Source of the DNA: a virus
Direction: 5' to 3' (one strand)
DNA: 40,097 nucleotides
IMG/VR virus record: IMGVR_UViG_3300023500_000011
Location: 1-40,097 of that record
In this document: piece after piece, positions 23,160-30,135 of the stretch
Position numbering within the stretch: the first letter of the stretch is position 1
Layout: each line of letters opens with the position of its first letter
Position numbers and translations under genes: made by a program
The notes under the pieces: model-generated
Told to the model about the DNA's origin: nothing
The model's database searches: none
The model's input: only the letters and a program-made list of their open reading frames with translations

Positions 23160-24430
23160 ATTCCCATCACTCCTTTTATAAAGCCTTCTTTTTCCAGAGT
23201 CGTGTACAATACACGCTCGCAGATAGACTTGTGAATTGTTAATAGTTCTGCGGTTACATTTTCCGTCTGGCCAATCCTATGAAGCCTATCAACTAATTGT
23301 TGAATCGCTGAGTAACTCCAATCCGGTTCAACCATTATAATATGGCTCGCAGCTGTTAAGGTTAGCCCTACACCTGCTGCTTTTGTTTGGCCAATTAAAA
23401 TTCTGCATTCTTTGTCTGTTTGAAATCTTTCTTTAGCTGCTTCTTTAATTTCTGCTTTACATCTTCCATCAATTATAACTGGGTTAAAATCTTTAAGACC
23501 TTCAAAAAGCATATCGATAACATCAGTATGCCTAGCCGTTACAAAGATCTTGTGCTCAGTCTCAAGTCTCATCTTTATATGCTTTAAAGCCAGAGGAACT
23601 TTCTTGACACCTTGGTCATGTAAGAGCTCTGCTAAACCTTCAAAACCTATTGGTCTAGGGTCTTTTATAATATCTGAAAAGTCATAATTCTTTTCTTGCC
23701 TTCCAACAGGCAAGTCTAGAGCTACGACTGAAATGTTTCTCTCAGGCAAGTCAATCACGTCTCTCTTTAACATGTGGAGAGTATAAGGCGCGATAACTTC
23801 TTTCAACTCCGACTCGTTACAGCTTCCTCTATACTGCCAAACTTCACGGCTTCCTAAATAAATCTTTTTAGCATCGCAATACTTAACGCCAAAAGTATGA
23901 TAGGAATCTGTTAGAGCTCCAATGGAAAAGTAAGGAACGTATAAGTCTATATTTCTCTCCATTGCTGTTCCTGATAAAAGTATGGCTATAGGTGTGTTCT
24001 TAATTATCTTCCCGGCTATCTTTGACCTAATTGATTTAGGATTTTTCGTGAAATGGAATTCATCAATGATAACTCTGTCAAAACCTGAAAAATCGTAATT
24101 TGCTTTGGCTCTCTTCTTAACTTTCTTACCTAGTAAATCATAGTTAACTATAATTGTTCCGGGGCCTTTAGGTAGTTCTTCTGATTTCTTTTTTATAATT
24201 TTTACCCTTGGCGTGTTAGACCAAAGGTTGAGCTCTGTTGCCCAATTGATCTTAAGAGTCGCTGGGCATATTATTAAAACCCTTTCTCCTTTCTCAATTG
24301 TTCTAGCTGCGATAATTGTTTTGCCTAACCCCATACCAAGGGCCAGAACAACTTTACGGAGCGCCTCAGCTTCTTTTTTCTTAACCCATTTAAGAGCTAC
24401 AACTTGATGAGGTTTAAGCTTTAATTTCAC
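23156..24430 (-). CDS. SNF2-family helicase-like ATPase
   Basis: 424 aa from GTG 24430, chosen for AAAGGAG six bases upstream. The ATG at 24448 lacks such a site. Motif I LGMGLGKTIIAAR, motif II IIDEFHFTKNP (DEFH in place of DEAH), LLSGTAMERN, and C-terminal helicase motifs IGQTKAAGVGLTL and QLVDRLHRIGQ are clear. It uses ATP to move along double-stranded DNA or remodel protein-DNA complexes. The typical phage form of this length lacks extra domains. It overlaps the nuclease gene by four bases. Confidence 0.93.
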   Translation of the reverse strand: MKLKLKPHQVVALKWVKKKEAEALRKVVLALGMGLGKTIIAARTIEKGERVLIICPATLKINWATELNLWSNTPRVKIIKKKSEELPKGPGTIIVNYDLLGKKVKKRAKANYDFSGFDRVIIDEFHFTKNPKSIRSKIAGKIIKNTPIAILLSGTAMERNIDLYVPYFSIGALTDSYHTFGVKYCDAKKIYLGSREVWQYRGSCNESELKEVIAPYTLHMLKRDVIDLPERNISVVALDLPVGRQEKNYDFSDIIKDPRPIGFEGLAELLHDQGVKKVPLALKHIKMRLETEHKIFVTARHTDVIDMLFEGLKDFNPVIIDGRCKAEIKEAAKERFQTDKECRILIGQTKAAGVGLTLTAASHIIMVEPDWSYSAIQQLVDRLHRIGQTENVTAELLTIHKSICERVLYTTLEKEGFIKGVMGI

Positions 24431-24533
24431 TGACTTCTCCTTTTGCATTTATGGTAACTCTAACCCACCAAACAGGCATCCACTCAGCAACTTTGAGCTC
24501 CCCGGTATTAATTTCCATCCAAAGGTATTTCAT
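24413..24533 (-). pseudogene. Small gene with an apparent frame break (two short frames)
   Basis: From ATG 24533 (TAATG overlap with the upstream stop) the frame gives 24 aa and stops at TAG 24459. In another frame from about 24490 to TAA 24413, residues MPVWWVRVTINAKGEVSEIK are encoded and look like a continuation. Removing one G in the GGG around 24479-24482 would fuse both into about 39 aa. Alternatively the second frame is its own gene from a TTG at 24490 preceded by GGGGAG. The upstream part is MKYLWMEINTGELKVAEW. Either a broken gene or a recoding event. Confidence 0.4.
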
Positions 24534-24673
24534 TATAGGTGGTTCTCATTCCCACACTGTTTACATATTTTCCGGCCATTTTTAACCGCAACATATAAAA
24601 CATTTTTCTTAGCCTTCTCATCTGTAGTAAAATCTGCTAAAATATAAAAAACACAAGTTAGACATTTTTTCAT
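24533..24673 (-). CDS. Zinc-ribbon small protein (46 aa)
   Basis: Starts at ATG 24673, overlapping the stop of the upstream gene (TAATG), with GAGGAG upstream. MKKCLTCVFYILADF opens with Cys-x2-Cys, and CKQCG near the end supplies a second pair, a typical zinc ribbon. A longer frame upstream is only a shadow of the neighbouring gene. May be an adaptor for DNA or RNA enzymes. Confidence 0.6.
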   Translation of the reverse strand: MKKCLTCVFYILADFTTDEKAKKNVLYVAVKNGRKICKQCGNENHL

Positions 24674-24873
24674 TACTTTCTCCTCGCATATCGGCCCATG
24701 TATTTCCATTTGCCATTTTCTCTGTCCCATCTCTTGCCACATCTTCTGCAGTGCCTAGACTTAAATTTGCCTTTGGTGTTTCTTACGTAAACCCAAAAAG
24801 GTTCATGGCCTTTAAAGAAGTGAGTTAAGACACCTACTAAATTTCCTAAGAATTGTATGATTTTAAGTTTCAT
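24673..24873 (-). CDS. Small basic protein with Cys pair (66 aa)
   Basis: Hydrophobic N-terminus (IIQFLGNLVGVLTHFF) followed by a basic, aromatic body with HCRRCGKRWD and a Lys/Arg/Tyr-rich tail. The single Cys-x2-Cys could bind zinc with a His or in a dimer. It starts where the ATPase gene ends (shared base at 24873). No family recognised. Confidence 0.55.
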   Translation of the reverse strand: MKLKIIQFLGNLVGVLTHFFKGHEPFWVYVRNTKGKFKSRHCRRCGKRWDRENGKWKYMGRYARRK

Positions 24874-26087
24874 TAAATAGGCTCCTGAATTACATGACTT
24901 TCAACTAGTGTTGAAATAGTATCAAATAAATATGTTTGAAGTTCTCTAGTCAAATCGTTATACCCTGTTGCGAGATGAAAATACTCTTCAAGCATTGTAG
25001 AAAATAAGAACTTAGTTCCTAAAGTGAAACACCTCTTAGAAATTATAATAGTGTTAAGCTCTCTGTCAGCTAAAGCCATTGTCGATTCGCCTAATGACTT
25101 AACTATTTTAATTGGGTAGTCGTCAAAGTTTGAATACATATTAGAACAAATATTTCTACACTTGGTAAGCTGTAAGAGCTCAACAGCTGTAAGGTCAGCT
25201 TCATCATAATTCTTTAAAGAACTATTATTTTTATACTTTCTATACCAATCAGCAGCGCTTAAACTTAAAGTGTCTTTATTCAAATTATAATCTTCTTCTA
25301 AACAATTGAAAAAGTTTTCAGACATTGAAGACCTACTCATGCCTCCACTGAAAACTAACCCTCGCTCAAAAGAGTCGTTAGGAGGGTTTAAAATTTTAGA
25401 CGCTAATTTCTGAGAGGGCATTTGAATAACCATATTTTCAATATTAGTAGTATGCTCCCATGGGTATCTTAAAGTTCTGTCTTCTGTCAACGACATTGTA
25501 TTTTGGATATTGTAAGTAAAAAGTGATTCTTTTGCGAGCCCCGCGATTCTTACGCCTCTATAAAATGCGTGCATAGAAGGTTCTTCATAAATTTCTCCAT
25601 ACGTACTTTCAACAATTGGTTTCATTTTAGAAGTAGGTAGGACGATAGAATCTCTTTTAACATACTGCTCAAAAAAATCTTTTCCTTTTATTATGATTTT
25701 AGTTTTACCTGCTTCAGCTTTAGGTGTTTCCTCTAAGCTAAAAGTCTTCCCCTTCTCATCTATACAATTACAATAAATTTCTCTAAAAGCTTGCCACATC
25801 ATCCAATTCTTTCCGAGGTCAGTTGTAAAAGAAAGCTCAGCTCCGTTCATCATTATAAGCTCAAAGTCTTTTCCTCTTATTGTTCGCTTTTCAAGAGTAA
25901 ACTTTAACTCAGTAAGGCCTGAGAAAATACTTATGTCAGCTCCTGACCTTAAAATAATTGACAAAGCGTACTTAAGCCCCGTCCCGAAATACCCTATCGG
26001 GTTTTCAGTTTCCTTAACTGAGACTCCAAAAGTTGTGATTGACCTTATGTCAATCTCGCCGTCATTTTCAAAAATTACGTTTTTCAT
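24873..26087 (-). CDS. GHKL-type ATPase, motifs in permuted order, with EExxH C-terminus
   Basis: 404 aa. The N-terminus has a G1-box-like FENDGEIDIRSITTFGVSVKE (1-25), then a G2-box-like IGYFGTGLKYALS (31-43), as in Hsp90, MutL or MORC ATPases. The N-box that normally comes first is seen after them: FREIYCNCIDEKG with Glu103-x3-Asn107-x2-Asp110. So the Bergerat ATP fold appears circularly permuted. The C-terminal domain ends near LEEYFHLATGYND (366-378), like an HExxH metallopeptidase motif whose first His is Glu. Role unknown; it lies between replication genes. Confidence 0.6.
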   Translation of the reverse strand: MKNVIFENDGEIDIRSITTFGVSVKETENPIGYFGTGLKYALSIILRSGADISIFSGLTELKFTLEKRTIRGKDFELIMMNGAELSFTTDLGKNWMMWQAFREIYCNCIDEKGKTFSLEETPKAEAGKTKIIIKGKDFFEQYVKRDSIVLPTSKMKPIVESTYGEIYEEPSMHAFYRGVRIAGLAKESLFTYNIQNTMSLTEDRTLRYPWEHTTNIENMVIQMPSQKLASKILNPPNDSFERGLVFSGGMSRSSMSENFFNCLEEDYNLNKDTLSLSAADWYRKYKNNSSLKNYDEADLTAVELLQLTKCRNICSNMYSNFDDYPIKIVKSLGESTMALADRELNTIIISKRCFTLGTKFLFSTMLEEYFHLATGYNDLTRELQTYLFDTISTLVESHVIQEPI

Positions 26088-26389
26088 TGCCCACCCCCAA
26101 ATATATGTCTATTAGCATCGGCAAGTCTAGCCTTTATTGCCCTTTCCCCCCTAGATTTGACAAAGACGTTGTCTAAAATACAAGTTCTGATAACGCGCTC
26201 TAGCTCACTCTCAGTAATAGTTACAGACTTTTCAAGAATTTCTATTTCGTAACTCCCTTTGAGCTCTACTGTTTCTATTAAGCCTTCTCCCGCATTTCTT
26301 AACGCCGCCTCTTTGCAGTCATAGGTAAAATTGTTACCCCTCCCATAAACATTAACCCATCTGCTGACTTCAATTGTTTTATTCGCCAT
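26084..26389 (-). CDS. Hypothetical early protein
   Basis: 101 aa from ATG 26389, six bases after AAAGGAG. Predicted beta start (TIEVSRWVNVYG) and a helical end (RAIKARLADANRH). It overlaps the next gene by four bases and the previous by 11. No family recognised. Coupling to the GHKL gene suggests a common task or only shared expression. Confidence 0.5.
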   Translation of the reverse strand: MANKTIEVSRWVNVYGRGNNFTYDCKEAALRNAGEGLIETVELKGSYEIEILEKSVTITESELERVIRTCILDNVFVKSRGERAIKARLADANRHIFGGGQ

Positions 26390-28241
26390 CTTCAACTCCT
26401 TTAGTTATCTCCACTGAATCAAGTAAACCCTTATCAGTTCTTACAAAAGACAGAGCAGTGTAGTTTGCTTTCGCATCGTTATTCTTTTCAATATATAAAT
26501 CTATAAATTTGTCGGACTCTTCCTTGCCTGTTATTAAAGGCTGCAGATACCACATAAATCTTCCACTGTCTCTAATTGTATGCGAGCCACTAAAGCCTTT
26601 AGACTTGTTCATGTGGTGAACGATTAAAACGCAGACGCCTAAGTCCTGCTGTATTTGTTGAAGAGCTGAGAAGATGTAACTCATATCTTTTTGAGAGTTC
26701 TGGTCTCCACCGTGCCATAAGTTTAATGGGTCAATGATAACTAAGTTTAATTCAGGCCGCCCCGTTTCTATGAGCTCCTCTTTTAAACTCTTTAAAGAAC
26801 CCATGACAGCTCCAAGTGCTTCAAGGTTTTCACCTTCACTATCTGTCAACCTTATATTAGACTGAGACCATTGGGGCCTTGTAACATTAGACCATTGATC
26901 TTTGATTTCTCTTATCTTAGCTTCAGATACAAAAACCTCTTCGTCTTCAAAATCGCTTTGTAATTTTCTACAATGCCTGTCGATGTCTAGGTTTATAAGG
27001 TTGTGCACTTGATTATGAATCTTCGTTAAACTATCTTCTTTATTTATAATGGCGACTGTCCCTTTCATAGAAGGAAAACGCGAGTCTCCGAAGAAACAGC
27101 CGCCACTCGAAATAGCTTTCGCTACTTCAAGACATAATGATGATTTACCTACTCCACCGGTCCCTACAAGAAAACCGATAGACTTTTCAACTAACAAATC
27201 TTTTATCAAAAATTTAATTTCTTCAGGCTCTTCATCTACTAACTTACTAAAGAAAGTCCAAGAGCTTGACCGTATTTCGCTTGAGGCCTCTTTAGCTTTA
27301 AAGAGTTTCTCAAGGTGCCATAAGGTTGCTAGGGTGCATAAGTCCTTATACTTTTCAGGCGCAGTCTGCTTAGCCCAAAAAGCTTCGTTCTCATCTCTAT
27401 TATAAACGCCATGCTCAGCGCAGTTATCAAGGCACCAATTATCCCATAGCTCAAAGTTTTCTTCTTTAGTAGTAGAATGCAAAGCGTAGCCTAGAGAATA
27501 CCACACAGCCATCTTACTAAAGTTTTCAATCTCTTCATACTTTATAATGCTAAGAGCTCTCTTCAGTCTTTCAGGTGTATATTTTTGACCCGCTGTTTTA
27601 TCCCATAGTTCAAAGTCGTCTATTGGGTCAGACTTTAAAGGCTCTGCATCTTTTGGAGCTGTTGTCAGTAAATATCTTTTAGTTTCTATTGGCGAAGGCC
27701 CATCAGTATAAGCATAAAATTCAAAATCATCTATAAAGTCTGGGTGAGTACCACCTAAGAAAATACCTGAAGATAAATCGTCGACTGTCTTTATATCAGT
27801 TTTCCCAACCTTATCTCCTAAAGATTTTGTCAGGACTAAAAGCTCCGCCTTTGAATCGGCTGTCACTTCAAGCATAACCTTAAAACAATTCTTGCCGCCG
27901 TTCTTCTTGCCGGGCGTCTCTATTGTTTTATGTGTCCATGTTGTAAAGAGGAAGAAATTAATATCCGCCGCCTGCAATTTCTCTGCGACTTCTACCGGCT
28001 TAGCGTCAACTGAATCGTAATCAAGAGTTATCAGCCACCGGTCAGTTGTCTTCTCATTTGTCCTGGCCCTTGACTCTTGCCAGCATCTAGTAATTAGGGG
28101 TTGGTCTGTTTTTAACTTTACTTGTCTCGCTACTCGAAATAGCTGAGCAAGTTGTACAAAGTTCTCTACCTTTATATCTTTACGATATTGAGACTTGACT
28201 GATCTTGCATTATCCCACTGGGAAATGATAATAGGTTTCAT
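26379..28241 (-). CDS. Primase-helicase-like protein with RepA-type ATPase
   Basis: 620 aa. The N-terminal part (about 60-190) resembles an archaeo-eukaryotic prim-pol: LITLDYDSVDAKP with the Asp-x-Asp pair, FTTWTHKT, CFKVMLEV. A helical linker of PriCT-like character (about 215-300) follows. The C-terminal half is a RecA/RepA-like ATPase (AAA_25): Walker A GTGGVGKSSLC, Walker B LNLVIIDPLNLW, then LIVHHMNKS with GSHTIRDSGRF. It would prime and unwind DNA at the replication fork. It may replace the VirE-type helicase often found with DUF2815 and DUF2800. Confidence 0.75.
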   Translation of the reverse strand: MKPIIISQWDNARSVKSQYRKDIKVENFVQLAQLFRVARQVKLKTDQPLITRCWQESRARTNEKTTDRWLITLDYDSVDAKPVEVAEKLQAADINFFLFTTWTHKTIETPGKKNGGKNCFKVMLEVTADSKAELLVLTKSLGDKVGKTDIKTVDDLSSGIFLGGTHPDFIDDFEFYAYTDGPSPIETKRYLLTTAPKDAEPLKSDPIDDFELWDKTAGQKYTPERLKRALSIIKYEEIENFSKMAVWYSLGYALHSTTKEENFELWDNWCLDNCAEHGVYNRDENEAFWAKQTAPEKYKDLCTLATLWHLEKLFKAKEASSEIRSSSWTFFSKLVDEEPEEIKFLIKDLLVEKSIGFLVGTGGVGKSSLCLEVAKAISSGGCFFGDSRFPSMKGTVAIINKEDSLTKIHNQVHNLINLDIDRHCRKLQSDFEDEEVFVSEAKIREIKDQWSNVTRPQWSQSNIRLTDSEGENLEALGAVMGSLKSLKEELIETGRPELNLVIIDPLNLWHGGDQNSQKDMSYIFSALQQIQQDLGVCVLIVHHMNKSKGFSGSHTIRDSGRFMWYLQPLITGKEESDKFIDLYIEKNNDAKANYTALSFVRTDKGLLDSVEITKGVEDGE

Positions 28242-28558
28242 AATAAGATACCTTTTAACTTTAAAGTGTTTTTCACAATGCTGTCTGTTGATAACTGAAT
28301 TCTTGTAAGAAGAGCTTCAGTTTCAAAATTTCGTAGGTCTTCAATAACAAAAGGGTAAGGGTCAGGCTTCCCGTCCGCTAGAGCTTTCGCGCTCTTAAGA
28401 TAAAAATTATAAATATAGTTGGGGTTTTCATTGACAACTTGTAGGTACGTTTGTCCTTCAAACTTTCCTGAAGGGAATACTAATGAATATAATTCGTCAA
28501 TTGATTTTAAATTTTTAAACACTGTCGTTATTAAAACAGGTTGATCGGTAGCACCCAC
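28238..28558 (-). CDS. DUF3820/exonuclease-X-C-terminal-like protein, first early gene
   Basis: 106 aa from a GTG at 28558 with AAGGAG five bases upstream. LVFPSGKFEGQTYLQVVNENPNYIYNFY fits the small domain found in DUF3820 and at the end of some exonuclease X proteins (F/P-x-G-K-x-x-G ... Y). Function of this domain is unclear, perhaps nucleic-acid binding. Its leader forms the edge of the noncoding control island. Confidence 0.5.
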   Translation of the reverse strand: MGATDQPVLITTVFKNLKSIDELYSLVFPSGKFEGQTYLQVVNENPNYIYNFYLKSAKALADGKPDPYPFVIEDLRNFETEALLTRIQLSTDSIVKNTLKLKGILL

Positions 28559-28670
28559 GGCTTCTCCTTAGAATAAATTTTGAAGACTAACCCTATCAAG
28601 CCAAAATCGCCATGTAAAGTAGCTATATAAAGACCACATACTGACTAACTGTGTCGTATATTATTTTCAC

Positions 28671-28685
28671 ATGTAACTATTACAT
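28671..28685. promoter_or_regulatory. 15-bp dyad, candidate operator
   Basis: ATGTAA-CTA-TTACAT is a perfect inverted repeat with a three-base centre. TATAAT follows on the plus strand (28685-28690) and TATTAT lies on the minus strand (28691-28686), so a bound protein could control both directions. No good -35 boxes were seen. Confidence 0.45.
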
Positions 28686-28813
28686 ATAATAGAAAAAACC
28701 AAGAATAATCATTTTCCCCCTATTTTAATACCAAAGAAAACGTGATAAAATTTTCCATATAACGATTTATCATTCTGATTAAATCCTTATCCTTTCATTA
28801 CATCATACTAGCG

Positions 28814-28872
28814 TTTGGGCGGCTTGAATCCCCAAGCGAGGAACGTCTTGAAGGGATTCAAGGCCGCCCAAA
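28814..28872. other. Long hairpin element A
   Basis: TTTGGGCGGCTTGAATCCC (28814-28832) pairs with 28853-28872, 19 pairs with one bulged G. CAAG (28833-28836) and CTTG (28847-28850) extend the pairing inside. No T-run follows on either strand, so it is not an ordinary terminator. It may be a DNA site (origin, packaging) or a structured RNA. Confidence 0.7.
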
Positions 28873-29009
28873 TAGGGTAGAAGACTGATGAAACCTTTAT
28901 ACCTTCTCGATGAACGACCACCTATACCTTACCCGACCAAAAGTTATTAACTCAACACGTTATTCCTATTTAATAGAATTAATAGTTTTAATATTTATAA
29001 GTGACTTGC

Positions 29010-29057
29010 CTCGAGATTCCCCTGTGAGAATCAGAAGCTCCTCACGGGGAACTCGAG
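29010..29057. other. Long hairpin element B
   Basis: CTCGAG (29010-29015), TTCCCC (29017-29022) and GTGAG (29024-29028) pair with CTCAC (29041-29045), GGGGAA (29046-29051) and CTCGAG (29052-29057), 17 pairs with two single-base bulges and a 12-base loop. Like element A it lacks a T-run. The regular bulged form resembles a structured RNA more than a simple terminator. Confidence 0.65.
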
Positions 29058-29093
29058 TAGAAGAGGAGATAACAGTTAAAAACCTTAATAAGT

Positions 29094-29109
29094 TTAAATA
29101 ATTATTTAA
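29094..29109. repeat. 16-bp AT palindrome
   Basis: TTAAATAATTATTTAA is a perfect palindrome of A and T only. Such easily melted sites occur at origins and as operator half-pairs. Chance is also possible in an AT-rich gap. Confidence 0.5.
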
Positions 29110-29185
29110 GTTTGAGGCGCGGTTAAAAGATAACACGTAGTATAGGCGGTGCAGTTTTAATAAGGTACTAAACCAGTACTATTAG

Positions 29186-29214
29186 AAAGCCCATAACAAG
29201 TGTTGCGGCTTTTT
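29186..29214 (+). terminator. Terminator-like hairpin before the nuclease gene
   Basis: AAAGCC (29186-29191) and GGCTTT (29207-29212) pair around a 15-base loop and are followed by further T. Short stem and long loop make it weak. It could shield the late block from upstream transcripts. Confidence 0.45.
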
Positions 29215-29232
29215 ACGAACGCAAATCTTTGG

Positions 29233-29238
29233 TATATT
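29233..29238 (+). promoter_or_regulatory. Candidate -10 box of the late promoter
   Basis: TATATT at 29233-29238 would start transcription near 29245, only three bases before the ATG at 29248. There is no convincing -35 box; TTTTTA lies 17 bases upstream. The mRNA would be nearly leaderless. A phage-encoded activator may be needed. Confidence 0.35.
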
Positions 29239-29247
29239 TTGGATGCT

Positions 29248-29625
29248 ATGAAAACTAAAAAAGTTCCTACAGAATCTCAAGAACAGCAGAGGCTTGTTTT
29301 AAAGCTGAACTGGCAGCATCCAGACTTGGTATTCTTTGCAATCCCAAATGGCGGGCGTCGTTCAAAAGGGGAAGCTATAAAGATGCGCTTAGAAGGAGTT
29401 AAAGCGGGAGTCCCTGATATATTCATATCCGAGCCCATTGGGAGCTATCATGGCTTGTATGTGGAGCTCAAAAGAATAGATATGAATGAGAAATCAGTTT
29501 CTAAAGATCAAAAAGATATTCATTCGGTGCTACTTGACAAAGGGTATCAAGTTAAGGTTTGTTATGGTGCGGCGCATGCTTACAAAGAAATACTTTCCTA
29601 TCTTAATGTTTTAGATCATAATTAA
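29248..29625 (+). CDS. VRR-NUC domain nuclease
   Basis: 125 aa from ATG 29248. The PD-(D/E)XK fold of VRR-NUC is clear: Glu in SQEQQRLVLKL, FFAIPNGGRRSKGEAIKMR, GVPDIFI with catalytic Asp, and YVELKR with Glu-x-Lys, then a Gln in KDQKDIHS. Phage VRR-NUC enzymes cut branched DNA and often lie with SNF2 or terminase genes. Here it opens the late block, suggesting it trims replicated or branched DNA before packaging. A longer frame upstream crosses the terminator-like hairpin and lacks a start signal. Confidence 0.9.
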   Translation: MKTKKVPTESQEQQRLVLKLNWQHPDLVFFAIPNGGRRSKGEAIKMRLEGVKAGVPDIFISEPIGSYHGLYVELKRIDMNEKSVSKDQKDIHSVLLDKGYQVKVCYGAAHAYKEILSYLNVLDHN

Positions 29626-29691
29626 TAAGTGACACAACGTGCTGATAAGTTAAAACTACATCGGTACTAAAACATAAGGCAAAACATTTAT

Positions 29692-30135
29692 ATGGAAAAG
29701 AAACCTCAAACAGCGAAACAACTTGCTCGGAATAAAAAACTTTCAGAAGTGACGCCGTTTAAAAAGGGGAATCAGTTAGCTGTGGGGCATGGTCGGCCTA
29801 AAATGTCGGCAGAACAAAAAGCCTTAGCCCTTAAAACACGAACACAATTTAAAGAAATCCTATCAGCCTACTCAGCTTTAACACTGCCTGAAATTAAGGT
29901 GCATTTAATTGAGAAACTTTTGCCAGCTATAGATATGGCGGTTCTTAAACACCTTGAGCAAATGATCGAGTCAGGAAGTATGGAAAGGGTAGATTGGATG
30001 GCGGACCATATCATGGGCGCGAAACCTAAACAATCAGAAGTAATTGTAACAGCTAGAAAAGATGTGGACCTCAAGAAGGTGAGTCCTGAACAGTTAGAGC
30101 AGTTGAAAAAGATTGCGGCGTCTAATGAATCTTAG
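29692..30135 (+). CDS. Terminase small subunit
   Basis: 147 aa directly before the large terminase, overlapping it by 11 bases. The basic N-terminus (KKPQTAKQLARNKKLSE, then FKKGNQLAVGHGRP) resembles the leading segment seen in many phage TerS or KGG-type proteins; the rest is helical. The expected job is recognising the packaging site. The ribosome binding site is weak (AAGG 17 bases before the ATG). Family certainty is limited, the position decides. Confidence 0.7.
   Translation: MEKKPQTAKQLARNKKLSEVTPFKKGNQLAVGHGRPKMSAEQKALALKTRTQFKEILSAYSALTLPEIKVHLIEKLLPAIDMAVLKHLEQMIESGSMERVDWMADHIMGAKPKQSEVIVTARKDVDLKKVSPEQLEQLKKIAASNES

Larger units (their letters stand above)
28559..29247. other. 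Noncoding control island between the early and late blocks
   Basis: 689 bases without a convincing gene, at the point where transcription diverges. The left part (28559-28800) is AT-rich with a dyad; the centre has two long imperfect hairpins, one GC-rich; the right part has an AT palindrome, a terminator-like hairpin and a -10-like TATATT. A 63-codon frame at 28910-29101 crosses a hairpin, has no ribosome binding site and is not accepted. Likely holds promoters for both blocks and perhaps the origin or packaging site. Confidence 0.7.

Noticed and set aside
24674-24742. N-terminal extension of the 46-aa zinc-ribbon gene
   Set aside because: It overlaps the upstream gene in another frame, while GAGGAG and the TAATG overlap support ATG 24673.
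28910-29101. 63-codon + strand frame in the noncoding island
   Set aside because: It spans hairpin B, has no ribosome binding site, and the residues look like random translation of repeats.
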